Positions 14,412-22,234 of a DNA stretch of 64,000 nt are shown here, one piece after another. Positions within the stretch are counted from its first letter, which is position 1. Every line of letters begins with the position of its first letter. The notes beneath the pieces are model-generated. The model worked only from the letters and a program-made list of their open reading frames with translations. It was not told the origin of the DNA and did no database searches. Made by a program: the position numbers and the translations under genes. Source of the stretch: Clostridia bacterium (GTDB lineage Bacteria; Bacillota; Clostridia; Oscillospirales; Acutalibacteraceae); contig JAFSFB010000016.1 of assembly GCA_017435385.1 (NCBI GenBank), forward strand, positions 124,001 to 188,000, written 5' to 3'.

Positions 14412-15806
14412 TTAAAATCTGAAATAAAGGAACGGATTGAACGAGCCGTCAACAAGATATGCCGTCATGACAACCATCAGTCCGATAATGACAATCGGTT
14501 CAATGATATTGAACAGCTTTTCGTGCTTCTCCGATATTTTTGAAACGAGTTTTTTCGGGAAAGGCGTTGAGCCGATGACAGCAATCGCAATAACGACCGC
14601 ATAGCTTCTCAGATAGTAGAAAAGCTCTGCCGAAACGGCGGGAACATCTCCTGCGCCGAACATCGCCGCAATATAGCGCATCGCTTCACCCATATCAGCC
14701 GCATTGAAGATAACGAAGCTGATGATAACGAGAAACATGACATAAATATGACGGAGCACCTTTGATCTGTCGAGATACTTTTTCAGCCAGAGCTTCTCGA
14801 GAACGAGAAGAACGGCAAAATAAAGTCCCCAGACGATGAAATTCCACGCCGCACCGTGCCAGAAGCCCGTCAGAAGCCAGACAACGAAAATGTTTCTGAA
14901 CCATTTGATCTTTGAAACACGGTTGCCGCCGAGAGGAATATAGACATAATCTCTGAACCATGAGCCGAGTGACATATGCCATCTGCGCCAGAATTCCGTA
15001 ACACTTCCCGAAATATAGGGATAATCGAAGTTTTCAAGGAAATCGAAGCCGAAAACCTTGCCCATACCGATTGCCATATCGCTGTAGCCCGAGAAGTCAA
15101 AATAGATATGAAGCGTGAAAGCAACGGCATAAAGCCAATAGAACATGACCGACTTGTCATCGGATGCCCTGAAAACATCGCAAAGCTCTCCGAGAGCGTT
15201 CGCAATCAGGATCTTCTTGCCAAGACCGAGAACAAATCTTCTTATTCCCTGAGCAGCACCCTCAAAGCTGTGAGTACGGCTTACGAGCTGCTTTTCGATA
15301 TCCGAATAACGAACGATCGGACCTGCGATAAGCTGAGGGAACATCGAAACATATGCCGCAAGGGAAATCGGATTTCTCTGTGCCGCAACATCCCCTCTGT
15401 AAACATCGACCGTATAGCTGAGTATCTGGAAGGTGTAGAAGCTTATGCCGATTGGCAGGGCGATTCCCGTAAGCGGTACGGAAAGCCCCGAAACGCTGTT
15501 GAACGAAGAAATAAAAAAGTCTGTATATTTGAAAAATCCGAGCATCGCAAGGCTCGAACCGACGGAAAGAACAAGAAAAACCTTGCCGAGCGGTTTATCT
15601 CTGAATTTTTCAATCAGCAGTCCGAAAACATATCCCGAAACGATCGCCGCTATCATAAGAAGGGCAAACTTCGGTCTGTCCCATGCATAAAAAACAAGGC
15701 TCGATATCAGCAGAACAGTATTTTTCAGCTGCTTGGGTGCCGCAAAATAAAGAATCAGAACGCACGGAATAAAATAATATAGAAAAGGTATGCTTGAAAA
15801 CAGCAT
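14412..15806 (-). CDS. MBOAT family O-acyltransferase (AlgI/DltB-like)
   Basis: Multi-pass membrane acyltransferase of 464 residues. LFYAWDRP-type N-terminal text, AGPIVRYSDIEKQL near residue 165, FSGYSDMAIGMGKVFGF near 250, FWRRWHMSLGSWFRDYVYIPLGG (read as FWRRWHMSL plus YIPLGGNR) and LLTGFWHGAAWNFI with the catalytic histidine near 330 are the family blocks. The ATG at 15806 has AAAGG nine bases upstream; a TTG three codons earlier is less likely. It is co-transcribed with the DHHW protein. Together they move acyl groups across the membrane to an extracellular acceptor, as in alginate or cell-wall polymer acetylation. Confidence 0.9.
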   Translation of the reverse strand: MLFSSIPFLYYFIPCVLILYFAAPKQLKNTVLLISSLVFYAWDRPKFALLMIAAIVSGYVFGLLIEKFRDKPLGKVFLVLSVGSSLAMLGFFKYTDFFISSFNSVSGLSVPLTGIALPIGISFYTFQILSYTVDVYRGDVAAQRNPISLAAYVSMFPQLIAGPIVRYSDIEKQLVSRTHSFEGAAQGIRRFVLGLGKKILIANALGELCDVFRASDDKSVMFYWLYAVAFTLHIYFDFSGYSDMAIGMGKVFGFDFLENFDYPYISGSVTEFWRRWHMSLGSWFRDYVYIPLGGNRVSKIKWFRNIFVVWLLTGFWHGAAWNFIVWGLYFAVLLVLEKLWLKKYLDRSKVLRHIYVMFLVIISFVIFNAADMGEAMRYIAAMFGAGDVPAVSAELFYYLRSYAVVIAIAVIGSTPFPKKLVSKISEKHEKLFNIIEPIVIIGLMVVMTAYLVDGSFNPFLYFRF

Positions 15807-15837
15807 TCTGTTCAACCTTTCTGTTGATTAATGATAA

Positions 15838-15862
15838 ACGGGCGCAGAAAAACTACGCCCGT
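15838..15862 (-). terminator. ACGGGCG/CGCCCGT hairpin between lipoprotein and MBOAT genes
   Basis: Seven-bp G+C-rich stem (15862-15856 with 15844-15838) and an 11-base loop. On the minus strand it is followed by TTTATCATTAAT, a poor T-run, so it may attenuate rather than end transcription from the sigma/lipoprotein unit into the MBOAT gene. Confidence 0.55.
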
Positions 15863-15892
15863 CAACTGAATTATTGGTTGTTCGGAGTCTGA

Positions 15893-16507
15893 TTATGCAA
15901 GGCTCATGGGGCACATAAGGAAGAATACTGTGTTGCCGACGTTTTCGCAAACCATTTCTTCTGCTGATGTGCAGATATTCCATCTGAGATTTGCTTCGGA
16001 TTCGAGAGTTGCCTTGAAGCCTTCAACATCTGCGCCGTCTGCAAGCTTGAAGATATAGCCTACGAAGGGAATCGTGCCGATGCCGGGAGCAAAGGTATAT
16101 GCTTCTTCAAAGCCCTTGATTTCGTTGTTGAAGCCTGTGAGGAAGCCTTCTTCCATGGGCACAACCATGGGCATGAACTGGATTGACTCGTGAGTCATGA
16201 TCTTGTTTGCAAGCTCTTCGGGAGTTGCTGAGGGGTTAGCTGCAAGCTCATCGTAGAATACGTTGAGAAGGGTCTGAGCAGCGCTTGTGCCGTTTGCTGC
16301 AGGAGTATCAACTGCGGGAGTGTCAACTGCAGGAGTGTCAACGCCGGGCATTTCGGGGCCTTCGCCGGGGGCTGCGGGCTGATTGTCTTCAGCAGGAGCC
16401 TCTGTCACGGGAGCAGTTGTTGTTTCTACGGGTGCTTCGTTGCCGCCGCAAGCAGCAAATGAAAGAATCATAGCTACTGAAAGAATGATTGCAAAAAGTT
16501 TTTTCAT
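15893..16507 (-). CDS. Secreted lipoprotein of unknown function with VDTPA repeats
   Basis: Protein of 204 residues with a lipoprotein signal peptide (ILSFAAC, lipidated Cys at about residue 20). A Thr/Pro/Glu-rich linker (about 21-75) contains three VDTPA repeats, and a folded domain without a family I recognise ends in CENVGNTVFFLMCPM. The domain has a region (FKATLESEANLRWNICTSAEE) that resembles DUF4358-type lipoproteins of Clostridia, but I hold that loosely. It lies 48 bases downstream of the anti-sigma-like gene, so it may be part of that regulon. GGAGAAAAAAC precedes the ATG. Confidence 0.8.
   Translation of the reverse strand: MKKLFAIILSVAMILSFAACGGNEAPVETTTAPVTEAPAEDNQPAAPGEGPEMPGVDTPAVDTPAVDTPAANGTSAAQTLLNVFYDELAANPSATPEELANKIMTHESIQFMPMVVPMEEGFLTGFNNEIKGFEEAYTFAPGIGTIPFVGYIFKLADGADVEGFKATLESEANLRWNICTSAEEMVCENVGNTVFFLMCPMSLA
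16298..16342. repeat. Three 15-bp tandem repeats coding VDTPA
   Basis: Units at 16298-16312, 16313-16327 and 16328-16342 differ at one or two positions each. They keep the lipoprotein reading frame and lengthen its linker by five residues per copy. The number of copies is likely to vary between strains. Confidence 0.75.
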
Positions 16508-16528
16508 GGTTTTTTCTCCTTTATTATC

Positions 16529-16543
16529 TGCGGTTTCTCCGCA
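16529..16543. other. Small hairpin between anti-sigma and lipoprotein genes
   Basis: TGCGG/CCGCA stem with a five-base loop. The minus-strand tail is AGATAATAAAGG and has no T-run, so it is more likely a processing or stability element in a joint transcript than a terminator. The lipoprotein ribosome site follows directly. Confidence 0.35.
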
Positions 16544-16555
16544 TAATTTACTTTG

Positions 16556-17080
16556 TTATTTTCTTGTGACAGTCCAGCAGACACCGTCATGCTCAAGAAC
16601 AAGAACGCAGGTTTCTCTGCCGTAATCGACCGTCATTTCGCTTTTCTGAAGTCCGCTGCTTCTCCAGACGATTTCAACATCGTCGTTTGCAGAAAACTCC
16701 GTCAGACCTTTTTCTTCGCCCTCAACATCAAACTCGCCGCTGTCAACGGTTATGAAGGCTCCGCCGTCAAGTTCAAGCTCAACTCTGACCTCAGCCTCAG
16801 AAACCGTCCTTGCGGCACCACCTCCTGCGACTTCAATGCTTGCTCTTTCAGCAACAGATGAGCCGTTGACACTGACCTCAAATCCGTTACCGTTAAACAC
16901 AGTAAGCACTGCAACCGCAACAAGCACTATGCATGCCGCCGCAGCAACCGCTCTCGAAAAAGCGGTTCTGAAAACGAGGATATTGTCTTTTTTGTTTTCG
17001 GCGGAAGAAAAAACTCTTTCCCTGAGCTCTTCAGGAGCCTTGACGGCAGAATAAGCATTCTTCTGTTTATCGTCAAACAT
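16556..17080 (-). CDS. Single-pass membrane protein, probable anti-sigma factor
   Basis: Protein of 174 residues. The cytoplasmic N-terminus (1-40) has the YSAVKAPEELRERVFS pattern often seen in membrane anti-sigma factors of Clostridia. A membrane segment lies at about 42-62, and the extracytoplasmic part (65-174) is beta-rich and acidic with two cysteines near the end (ETCVLVLEHDGVCW). The gene overlaps the stop of the second ECF sigma gene by one base, which is the best evidence for its role. I do not recognise the outer domain; it could sense an envelope signal. Confidence 0.75.
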   Translation of the reverse strand: MFDDKQKNAYSAVKAPEELRERVFSSAENKKDNILVFRTAFSRAVAAAACIVLVAVAVLTVFNGNGFEVSVNGSSVAERASIEVAGGGAARTVSEAEVRVELELDGGAFITVDSGEFDVEGEEKGLTEFSANDDVEIVWRSSGLQKSEMTVDYGRETCVLVLEHDGVCWTVTRK

Positions 17081-17577
17081 CAGTTTTCTTCCTTTTCAAT
17101 ATAGTTTCGGAGAGCATCTCTTCCTCGGGCAAGCCTCATCTTAACTCCCGAAGCGCTGATTTTCAGCATATCCGAAATCTCTTCGACCGAAAAGCCTTCA
17201 AGATAATGAAGCGTGACCGCCGCTCTGTATTTTTCGGGAATCTGTTCGAGCGCTCTGTAAAGCTGAGCAACAGAATCTCCGTCTGACGAATCCGCCGTCA
17301 GATGCTCGGCATCCTCAAGAGTCAGATGATTCCGCACAGCTTTATGCCGGAAAATATCATGGCATCGGTTGACCGTTGCACGGATAAACCATGCACGCTC
17401 ATGCTCCGGATCGTTGAAGCTCACCTTGCTGTCATGATATTTCAGAAAAACATCATGAACGGCATCCATGGCATCCTCGGCGTTTCCGAGCTGAGCCAGA
17501 GCAACTCTGAAAAGCATGTCGGAATAGCTGTCATATGCCGCCGAGAGAGCATCTCTCCTGCTTTCTGAAAGGCTCAA
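17080..17577 (-). CDS. ECF-type RNA polymerase sigma factor
   Basis: Sigma factor of 165 residues. Region 2 (about 10-75) includes GNAEDAMDAVHDVFLKY and RAWFIRATVNRCHD; region 4 (about 105-155) includes IPEKYRAAVTLHYLEGFS and VKMRLARGRDALRNY. The start is most likely TTG at 17577, six bases after AGGAGGG; an ATG 13 codons upstream has no ribosome site. It shares overall design with the sigma factor at 10188 but is a distinct protein. It is co-transcribed with a membrane partner, and its operon probably continues to a lipoprotein and perhaps to the MBOAT/DHHW acylation pair. Confidence 0.88.
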   Translation of the reverse strand: MSLSESRRDALSAAYDSYSDMLFRVALAQLGNAEDAMDAVHDVFLKYHDSKVSFNDPEHERAWFIRATVNRCHDIFRHKAVRNHLTLEDAEHLTADSSDGDSVAQLYRALEQIPEKYRAAVTLHYLEGFSVEEISDMLKISASGVKMRLARGRDALRNYIEKEEN

Positions 17578-17669
17578 TTTCCGCCCTCCTGTCAATAAAA
17601 CGAATAAGACCCGCAAAAGGTCACAAGAATTTTAAAAAATTTTTTCAGTTCAAAATCAAACTCTCAGAG

Positions 17670-17698
17670 ATTATATCATATATGTCTGATGATTACAA
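17670..17698 (-). promoter_or_regulatory. SigmaA-type promoter of the second ECF sigma gene
   Basis: Minus strand TTGTAA (17698-17693), 17-base spacer, TATAAT (17675-17670), with TGA directly before the -10 box. It gives a leader of about 86 bases. Its -35 box is 28 bases from the -35 box of the divergent promoter at 17727. Confidence 0.65.
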
Positions 17699-17726
17699 AC
17701 ATTTTATTTGTTATTCAGCGTGATTG

Positions 17727-17755
17727 TTGAAAGCCAAACGAAACCATGCTATAAT
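17727..17755 (+). promoter_or_regulatory. SigmaA-type promoter of the PIN-like gene
   Basis: TTGAAA (17727-17732), 17-base spacer, TATAAT (17750-17755). The start codon lies only 20 bases past the -10 box, so the leader is very short and just holds the AGGAGGG ribosome site. Confidence 0.7.
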
Positions 17756-17775
17756 TAAAACAAGGAGGGAGAAAA

Positions 17776-18342
17776 ATGTCATTATATTTCATTGATTACG
17801 AAAACGTTCATATCGACGGATTGAAAGGCGTTGCCAAATTATCGGAAGACGATACTGTATGCATTTTTTACAGTGAAAAAGCAAACACCATGACATTCGG
17901 ATTGCATAAACGACTAATAGAAAGTAAAGCAAAGATTGAATATTATAAAAGTCTGACAGGCACTCCCCACTCTCTGGATTTCCAGTTAGCCTCAATAGTA
18001 GGCTATAAAATAGCCAAAGAAGAAGCCTCTGAATATGTTATCATCTCCAAAGACAAAGGCTTTGACAGCATCGTTGATTTATGGACAAAAAAGAAAATTG
18101 AAATATCAAGAGTTGAAGATATAACAACAGATGCTCGAAAATCAAAAAGCGAACCTTTCCAGGAAATCACCGCTCTCATCGGAAAAGAAAATGAAAGTTA
18201 TTCCGCAATTATAAACAAGGCGCTGAAAGAAAGAAAAAGCAAGGAAGGCGTTCACAATTACCTTATGAAAGAATTGCACGACAACAAAAAAGTTACCGAG
18301 CTATACAAAAAAATCAAACCCTTGCTGAAAGAAAAAAGCTGA
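17776..18342 (+). CDS. PIN-like (NYN/PIN_7 type) putative ribonuclease
   Basis: Protein of 188 residues with a PIN-like nuclease fold. YFIDYENVH has Asp7 and Asn10, SLDFQLAS has Asp68, and SKDKGFDSIV has Asp93 and Asp97, giving the four-acid metal site expected of a nuclease. The C-terminal third (130-188) is lysine-rich and helical and may bind RNA. The coding sequence is visibly richer in A+T than its neighbours (many ATA and AAA codons), which suggests horizontal acquisition. It stands alone between its own promoter and a strong terminator. No antitoxin-like partner is adjacent, so a classical toxin-antitoxin role is not supported. Confidence 0.78.
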   Translation: MSLYFIDYENVHIDGLKGVAKLSEDDTVCIFYSEKANTMTFGLHKRLIESKAKIEYYKSLTGTPHSLDFQLASIVGYKIAKEEASEYVIISKDKGFDSIVDLWTKKKIEISRVEDITTDARKSKSEPFQEITALIGKENESYSAIINKALKERKSKEGVHNYLMKELHDNKKVTELYKKIKPLLKEKS

Positions 18343-18353
18343 TTGCATCCCAC

Positions 18354-18385
18354 GCCCCGCTCAAAAAAGCGGGGCTTTTTCATTT
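18354..18385 (+). terminator. Terminator of the PIN-like gene
   Basis: GCCCCGCT (18354-18361), loop of six, AGCGGGGC (18368-18375), then TTTTTCATTTC. It is a textbook intrinsic terminator 11 bases after the stop. Confidence 0.9.
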
Positions 18386-18519
18386 CATAACCAAACGACG
18401 AATCAAAACAGCCAAAGCCGTTCATTAAAATATTGCTTTCCGTATAAAACAAGAACAGAAGCATCTAAACCAATAACATAAAACAACTGTGAAACTATAA
18501 AGATAATGCCGATATAATA

Positions 18520-18548
18520 TTGACAAACGAAACCTTTTGTGATAACAT
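18520..18548 (+). promoter_or_regulatory. SigmaA-type promoter of the XRE regulator/fucosidase unit
   Basis: TTGACA (18520-18525), 17-base spacer, TAACAT (18543-18548). A second -10-like TATAAT lies at 18513-18518, overlapping the -35 region. The start point would fall near 18555, just before a perfect palindrome. The gap 18386-18698 otherwise holds no gene I can support. Confidence 0.7.
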
Positions 18549-18558
18549 GTATTTGTTC

Positions 18559-18578
18559 AATAAACAAATTTGTTTATT
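18559..18578. promoter_or_regulatory. Perfect 20-bp palindrome, candidate operator
   Basis: AATAAACAAA (18559-18568) is followed immediately by its reverse complement TTTGTTTATT (18569-18578), with no loop. It sits about 10 bases downstream of the promoter -10 box, where a bound dimer would block transcription. The regulator gene 120 bases downstream is the natural candidate to bind it. Confidence 0.6.
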
Positions 18579-18698
18579 TATGCAATAAATACTGTTTGTT
18601 TCCGATATTTTCGGACTTGCTTTTATTTGTCAGAACATATTAATTTGTGAATCGGTGCACACCAAACAGCTTCATTTTCAGAGGAAGGAGGTAACCTG

Positions 18699-19088
18699 AT
18701 GTTTGCTCCGACAGCGTTTGGGGTCATGCTGAAAGAAAGCAGAGAAAATGCAAAGCTTTCGCAATTCGACCTTGCCGCTGAGCTCGGCAAGACCGCTCAG
18801 TACATCAGCAACATCGAAAAGGGCAAGAATAATTCGCCGCCCGATGACGATGCTCTTTATAAATTGATAGGCATACTCGGACTCAACAGCTGCGATGCAG
18901 AGCGCTTCAGGTTTCTCGCATACGCCGACCGAGGTATGCTTCCTCCCGAAATGTTCCGTTATGTTTTCGACTCCCCCGCCCTTATCGGGCTTCTGAATTA
19001 CGCCGTCAGCAACAGCATTCCAACGGATTATTGGGATTCTATATATAATTCCGTTTCAGACAACAGAAAGGTGGATAACAATGGCTAA
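18699..19088 (+). CDS. XRE/Cro-C1 family transcriptional regulator
   Basis: Protein of 129 residues. Residues about 8-63 form the helix-turn-helix (MLKESRENAKLSQFDLAAE followed by GKTAQYISNIEKGK). The remaining half has no recognised domain and probably mediates dimer formation or signal binding. AAGGAGG lies 6 bases before the ATG, a near-perfect ribosome site. The 3' end overlaps the fucosidase start by 8 bases, so regulator and enzyme are made from one transcript. The palindrome near the promoter suggests autorepression. An effector is not evident. Confidence 0.87.
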   Translation: MFAPTAFGVMLKESRENAKLSQFDLAAELGKTAQYISNIEKGKNNSPPDDDALYKLIGILGLNSCDAERFRFLAYADRGMLPPEMFRYVFDSPALIGLLNYAVSNSIPTDYWDSIYNSVSDNRKVDNNG

Positions 19089-20502
19089 AACTCCCGATTA
19101 TATAAAATACGCCGCTTCAATCGTTCCCGACGAAAGACAGATTGCATGGCAGGAAACCGAATTTTACGCATTCATTCATTTCGGTATGAACACATTTACA
19201 GACTCCGAGTGGGGCAACGGTAACGAAGACCCTGACCTTTTCAATCCCGAAAACCTTGACTGCCGTCAATGGGCAAAGCTCTGCAAACTTTCGGGTATGA
19301 AAGGACTTATACTCACCGCCAAGCACCATGACGGCTTCTGCCTCTGGCCGAGTGCTTACACCGACCATTGTGTCCGTTCAAGCAAATGGAGAGAAGGCAG
19401 GGGCGATGTTGTTGCCGAATGCGCCGAAGCCTGCCGTGAATTCGGAATCAAGTTTGGAATATATGTTTCTCCGTGGGACAGACACGAAGAAACATACGGC
19501 ACGGGTGAAGCATACAACAAGTTCTTCAAAAATCAGCTCCGTGAGCTTCTGACTGCCTACGGCGAGCTTTTCTGCGTATGGTTTGACGGTGCATGCGGCG
19601 AGGGAAAGAACGGCAAAAAGCAGGAATACGACTGGGATGGCTATTACAAGCTCATCCGTGAGCTTCAGCCGAATGCAACCATAAACATTTGCGGTCCCGA
19701 TGTCCGTTGGTGCGGAAACGAAGCCGGTATCTGCCGCAAGAGTGAATGGAGCGTTGTGCCTTACTATCATTCAAACGCAGAGCTTATTGCGGCGGCAAGC
19801 CAGCAGAATGTTTCAAAGCCCCCGAAAAAAATAAATCCCACCGCCCTCGATCTGGGCAGCAGGAAGGTTATCAAAAAATGCAGCAAGCTGATATGGTATC
19901 CCGCAGAGGTTGACACCTCTATCAGAAAAGGCTGGTTCTATCACAAGAATGAGGATTACTCCGTAAAGCCCCTTTCAAAGCTTATGGATATTTATTATAA
20001 CTCTGTCGGAGCCAACGCATGCTTCCTGCTCAACATCCCCCCGACTCCCGAAGGAAAAATCTTTGAAACGGATGTTGAAACGCTGCTTTCAATGGGCGTT
20101 CAGCTCAGCCTCGATTTCAACGAAAACCTTGCCGAAGGTTCAGTCATAACCGATAACCGCCATCTCGACGAAGCGCACTGCGGACAGATGGCACTCAGCT
20201 ACGATCCCGAGGAATACTGGCATTCAGGCGATGAGCCCGACGGCTCGGAGCTGATTCTCGATCTCGGCGATGAATATGACATCAACAAGATCGTTCTCGG
20301 CGAGCACATCCGAACGGGACAGCAGATCGAGAAATTCTCGCTTTACGCTCAGGTGAACGGCAAATGGAAACGCCTTGCAAAAGAAACCGTTATCGGTTAC
20401 AAGCGTATCTGCCGTTTTGAAGAGATGCGAGTGCGATATTTCAAGCTTGTCATAGAAAAAGCCCGTTGCTTTGCAACAATTTCAAAATTTGAGGCATATT
20501 AA
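19081..20502 (+). CDS. Alpha-L-fucosidase, glycoside hydrolase family 29
   Basis: Enzyme of 473 residues that removes alpha-linked fucose by a retaining mechanism. The GH29 N-terminal segment EFYAFIHFGMNTFTDSEWG is followed by LTAKHHDGFCLWPS and FGIYVSPWDRH. VWFDGACGEG near residue 168 holds the catalytic nucleophile Asp. The C-terminal 120 residues (LDLGDEYDINKIVLGEHIR onward) look like a beta-sandwich carbohydrate-binding domain. There is no signal peptide, so it acts inside the cell on imported fucosyl-oligosaccharides. It is translationally coupled to an XRE regulator, but no transporter or other glycosidase is next to it. Confidence 0.9.
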   Translation: MAKTPDYIKYAASIVPDERQIAWQETEFYAFIHFGMNTFTDSEWGNGNEDPDLFNPENLDCRQWAKLCKLSGMKGLILTAKHHDGFCLWPSAYTDHCVRSSKWREGRGDVVAECAEACREFGIKFGIYVSPWDRHEETYGTGEAYNKFFKNQLRELLTAYGELFCVWFDGACGEGKNGKKQEYDWDGYYKLIRELQPNATINICGPDVRWCGNEAGICRKSEWSVVPYYHSNAELIAAASQQNVSKPPKKINPTALDLGSRKVIKKCSKLIWYPAEVDTSIRKGWFYHKNEDYSVKPLSKLMDIYYNSVGANACFLLNIPPTPEGKIFETDVETLLSMGVQLSLDFNENLAEGSVITDNRHLDEAHCGQMALSYDPEEYWHSGDEPDGSELILDLGDEYDINKIVLGEHIRTGQQIEKFSLYAQVNGKWKRLAKETVIGYKRICRFEEMRVRYFKLVIEKARCFATISKFEAY

Positions 20503-20840
20503 TCCCAGGTCTTCCAGATATCGGGGCAGTAACCGACGGTTGCCTGCTTTCCGTTTCTGACGATGGGAGTTTTAAAAAGCTCTCCGTGCTCAAGAAGCTT
20601 TTCTTCAACTGCTTCCTTGCTTGCAAGGTATTTTATGAAATGCTTTTCATATGCTTTTGATTTTTCATCGATAAGCGCTTCCATCGAACCGACTGCGGAT
20701 CTGACGCTGTTATATTCGCCCTTGCTCAGATTCTTCTGAGTGAGATCGATGAACTGGAATTTGATTCCCCGTTCCTTGAAATAGCGCTGTGCCTTCTTGG
20801 TATCAAAGCATTTGTTTGTTCCGAAAATCTGTATATTCAT
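20499..20840 (-). CDS. Spx/ArsC family thioredoxin-fold protein
   Basis: Protein of 113 residues with the ArsC/Spx fold. It begins MNIQIFGTNKCFDTKKAQ with a single cysteine at residue 11; the Spx CxxC redox pair is absent. TPIVRNGKQATVGY near residue 90 contains the conserved cis-proline region, and a second cysteine (GYCPDIW) is near the C-terminus. It is either an arsenate-reductase-like thiol enzyme or a regulator; sequence does not decide, and there are no ars genes nearby. It converges with, and overlaps by 4 bases, the fucosidase gene. Confidence 0.82.
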   Translation of the reverse strand: MNIQIFGTNKCFDTKKAQRYFKERGIKFQFIDLTQKNLSKGEYNSVRSAVGSMEALIDEKSKAYEKHFIKYLASKEAVEEKLLEHGELFKTPIVRNGKQATVGYCPDIWKTWD

Positions 20841-20870
20841 CAGTCAATACCTCCGTAACGGTGTAACATT

Positions 20871-22223
20871 ATGGTAATCAAAACCCCCCCACAAGTCAAT
20901 ACTGTTATTGAAATTCTGAATGCAAACGGCAAGAGCGCATATGTTGTCGGCGGTGCATGCAGGGATATTCTCATGGACAAAACTGCTCATGACTGGGATG
21001 TCACGACCTCTGCCCTGCCCGAAGAAACCGCAGCCTTTTTTTCGGATTACAAAGTAATCGAAACGGGCATTAAGCACGGCACTGTGACGGTTATCGTTGA
21101 TTCCGTGAGCGTTGAGGTTACGACCTACCGCATTGAATCGGGCTATTCCGACAACCGACATCCCGACTCGGTCGCCTTCACGGACAGAATCGAGGATGAT
21201 CTCGCAAGGCGTGATTTCACGGTCAACGCAATAGCATATTCCCCCGTCCACGGAACGGTCGATCCCTATGGCGGAATCGGCGACATCAAGAAAGAGATCA
21301 TAAGATGCGTCGGCGATCCCGACACCCGTTTCGGGGAGGATGCGCTGAGAATTCTGCGTGCTCTGAGGTTCTCTTCGGTTCTCGGATTTGAGATCGAAGA
21401 GGAAACTAAGGAAAGCATTAAAAGAAATTACCGCCTTCTCTCAAACATATCCGCAGAAAGAATATTTGCCGAAATGTGCAAAATGCTGTGCGGAAAAGAT
21501 GTTAAAAGAATACTCACCGAATTCAGCGAGGTCATCTTTTTCATCATGCCCGAGCTCGAGCCGATGAAAAACTGCCTGCAGAATCACGAAAGACATATTT
21601 ACGATGTCTGGGGACATACGGTTGCCGCCGTTGATGCAGTCAGACCCGAAGCTCATCTTCGATTCGCCATGCTTCTGCATGACAGCGGAAAGCCTCATGT
21701 CAGAACGACCGACGAAAACGGGACCGATCATTTTTATCAGCACGCAAAAAAGAGCCTGAAAATCGCAGAAGACATCCTTCTCAGAATGAAATGCTCGAAC
21801 AGATTCAGAAAAACCGTGTGTGACTTAATCGCACACCATGACTTTCTGCCCGATAAGATAAGCAGGAAAACCTACAAAAAATATATGGCGGCACTCGGCA
21901 CGGAAACGGTCAGAGAGTTGTTTTATGTCAGAGAAGCGGATGTCAGGGCTCAGAATCCCGTTTTTCTTGAAAACGAACTGAAAGCCAACGAAATCGGGCT
22001 GAATGTTCTTTCAGAGATAGAAAACAAAAAAGCTTGTCTGAGCATATCCGATCTGCAGATCAGCGGAAAAGACCTTTCCGAAGCGGGTATTCCCGCATCT
22101 CCCGAGATGGGAAAAATTCTCGGAATGCTTCTCGACGAAGTCATGGACGAGAAGCTTGATAACGAAAAAAACGCTCTTCTTGAAAGAGCGACCGAATTAT
22201 ATAAAACGAGGAACGGAAACTGA
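20871..22223 (+). CDS. cca: CCA tRNA nucleotidyltransferase with HD domain
   Basis: Enzyme of 450 residues that adds or repairs the 3' CCA end of tRNAs. The class II nucleotidyltransferase motif is YVVGGACRDILMDK followed by HDWDVTT with the metal-binding Asp41 and Asp43. DDLARRDFTVNAIAY is motif B and GEDALRILRALRFS the next block. An HD phosphohydrolase-like domain (LLHDSGKP near residue 265, HHDF near 320) follows. The ribosome site is weak (GGTG). It stands between an oppositely oriented Spx-like gene and the co-oriented FemAB-like gene 11 bases downstream. Confidence 0.93.
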   Translation: MVIKTPPQVNTVIEILNANGKSAYVVGGACRDILMDKTAHDWDVTTSALPEETAAFFSDYKVIETGIKHGTVTVIVDSVSVEVTTYRIESGYSDNRHPDSVAFTDRIEDDLARRDFTVNAIAYSPVHGTVDPYGGIGDIKKEIIRCVGDPDTRFGEDALRILRALRFSSVLGFEIEEETKESIKRNYRLLSNISAERIFAEMCKMLCGKDVKRILTEFSEVIFFIMPELEPMKNCLQNHERHIYDVWGHTVAAVDAVRPEAHLRFAMLLHDSGKPHVRTTDENGTDHFYQHAKKSLKIAEDILLRMKCSNRFRKTVCDLIAHHDFLPDKISRKTYKKYMAALGTETVRELFYVREADVRAQNPVFLENELKANEIGLNVLSEIENKKACLSISDLQISGKDLSEAGIPASPEMGKILGMLLDEVMDEKLDNEKNALLERATELYKTRNGN

Positions 22224-22234
22224 AAGGAGAAAAC

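Noticed and set aside
14976..15782. 268-codon plus-strand frame opposite the MBOAT gene
   Set aside because: The composition is that of a reverse-complemented membrane protein gene, and it has no ribosome site.
17776..18698. Toxin-antitoxin module made of the PIN-like gene and the XRE gene
   Set aside because: They are separated by a strong terminator, a separate promoter and 356 bases. The XRE gene is instead coupled to the fucosidase.
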